Assembly: GCA_030044485.1 (NCBI GenBank)
Contig: JASHVQ010000048.1
Span: 1 to 15,287 of the forward strand
Direction of reading: 5' to 3'
DNA from: Methylovirgula sp.
GTDB taxonomy: Bacteria > Pseudomonadota > Alphaproteobacteria > Rhizobiales > Beijerinckiaceae
Length of the DNA: 15,287 bases
Below the pieces are notes generated by a model that saw nothing but the letters and a program-made list of their open reading frames with translations, was not told the DNA's origin and ran no database searches. This document shows positions 14,839-15,287 of the stretch, piece after piece (positions within the stretch are counted from its first letter, which is position 1; each line of letters begins with the position of its first letter). Position numbers and translations under genes: made by a program.

Positions 14839-14861
14839 CTGCGCCGTAGGCGTGCTATGAG
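14834..14861 (+). promoter_or_regulatory. Possible guaB promoter
   Basis: TTGCGC (14834-14839), a 16-base spacer and TATGAG (14856-14861) form a plausible but imperfect sigma-70-type promoter about 88 bp upstream of guaB. Judged by eye; other positions are possible. Confidence 0.35.
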
Positions 14862-14948
14862 CCGCTGCCAACTTTCATTCCGCCGCGGGTCGCATTCGAT
14901 TCGCGGCGCTCGTTTAAGGTCCGCGGCCGCGCCGCGCAGGAGTTGGCT

Positions 14949-15287
14949 ATGGCAGACATTGCAAAATCGGCGTTCCGCGAAGCTCTCACCTTCGACGACG
15001 TGCTGCTTCTGCCGGGCCATTCCGAGATTCTTCCGGGCGGCGTCGATCTGAAGACCAGGCTCACCGCCGAGATCAGCCTTAATCTGCCGATCGTCTCGGC
15101 CGCCATGGACACGGTTACCGAAGCGCGGCTCGCCATAGCCTTGGCGCAGGCCGGCGGCATCGGCGTCATCCACCGCAACATGGACCCGGAAGAGCAGGCC
15201 GAGGAAGTCCGCAAAGTGAAGCGCTACGAGAGCGGCATGGTGGTCAACCCGATCATCATATTCCCCGACGAGACGCTCGCCGACGCC
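14949..15287 (+). CDS. guaB: Inosine-5'-monophosphate dehydrogenase GuaB (5' part, runs off the right edge)
   Basis: Oxidises IMP to XMP with NAD+, the committed step of GMP synthesis; cytoplasmic tetramer. The window holds the first 113 codons. The N-terminus is diagnostic: [18 protein letters not shown] (residues 11-28), [45 protein letters not shown] (within about 33-78), then [22 protein letters not shown], the linker leading into the CBS domains. The catalytic Cys loop and most of the CBS pair lie beyond the edge. The start is firm: ATG 14949 follows AGGAG (14938-14942) by 6 bases. Divergent from the MFS gene. The order ppx, rlmE, transporter, guaB resembles rhizobial chromosomes, so this is probably a conserved locus. 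Confidence 0.96.
   Translation, partial: MADIAKSAFREALTFDDVLLLPGHSEILPGGVDLKTRLTAEISLNLPIVSAAMDTVTEARLAIALAQAGGIGVIHRNMDPEEQAEEVRKVKRYESGMVVNPIIIFPDETLADA

Overview
The window is ordinary, gene-dense chromosome of an alphaproteobacterium, most likely of the Hyphomicrobiales (Rhizobiales). The composition is GC-rich (about 60-67% in hand-counted samples outside one gene). The lineage call rests on an ExoR-like Sel1-repeat periplasmic protein, the ppx-rlmE-(MFS)-guaB neighbourhood, and the style of the IlvD, LipB and MntR proteins. A methylotroph-related genus is possible but is not shown by anything here. No CRISPR array, insertion sequence, integrase or origin was seen.

Layout. Left edge (1-1122): a divergent manganese module, with the 5' part of an NRAMP Mn transporter (mntH, minus) and its DtxR-family regulator (mntR, plus) around a strong palindrome that is a candidate MntR operator. 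A gene-free stretch of 337 bp follows. Bases 1460-4361 hold a compact plus-strand cluster: ilvD (TTG start), an ExoR-like regulator overlapping it by 8 bp, and acylphosphatase. Bases 4408-5279 hold an ArsR-type repressor and an AHSA1/SRPBCC protein, with palindromes over the promoter and start codon and a 25-codon ORF between the two genes that may be the remnant of a lost gene. lipB (minus) follows, then tRNA-Leu(GAG) on the plus strand.

Bases 6215-8171 hold two minus-strand genes: a glycosyltransferase of visibly lower GC abutting the tRNA 3' end (probably acquired) and a secreted NodB-type polysaccharide deacetylase. Bases 8209-11263 hold a minus-strand ABC importer operon of the nitrate/sulfonate/taurine superfamily: a permease with two fused membrane modules, then an ATPase with a C-terminal AAA-associated domain. 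No substrate-binding protein is present. Bases 11492-13331 hold a ppx/gppA phosphatase with a clear sigma-70-type promoter, followed by the rRNA methyltransferase gene rlmE. A DHA2-type MFS exporter converges on rlmE, and the two genes share a palindromic CTAG as stop codons. The right edge begins guaB (IMP dehydrogenase), cut by the window end.

How the parts fit: most genes are housekeeping (branched-chain amino acid synthesis, lipoylation, rRNA modification, purine synthesis, Mn homeostasis). The accessory character lies in the glycosyltransferase, the ArsR/AHSA1 locus and the orphan ABC importer. I found no convincing new multi-gene system. The most worthwhile leads are the candidate operators, the ilvD-exoR overlap, the small relic ORF, the glycosyltransferase beside the tRNA, and the importer without a binding protein.
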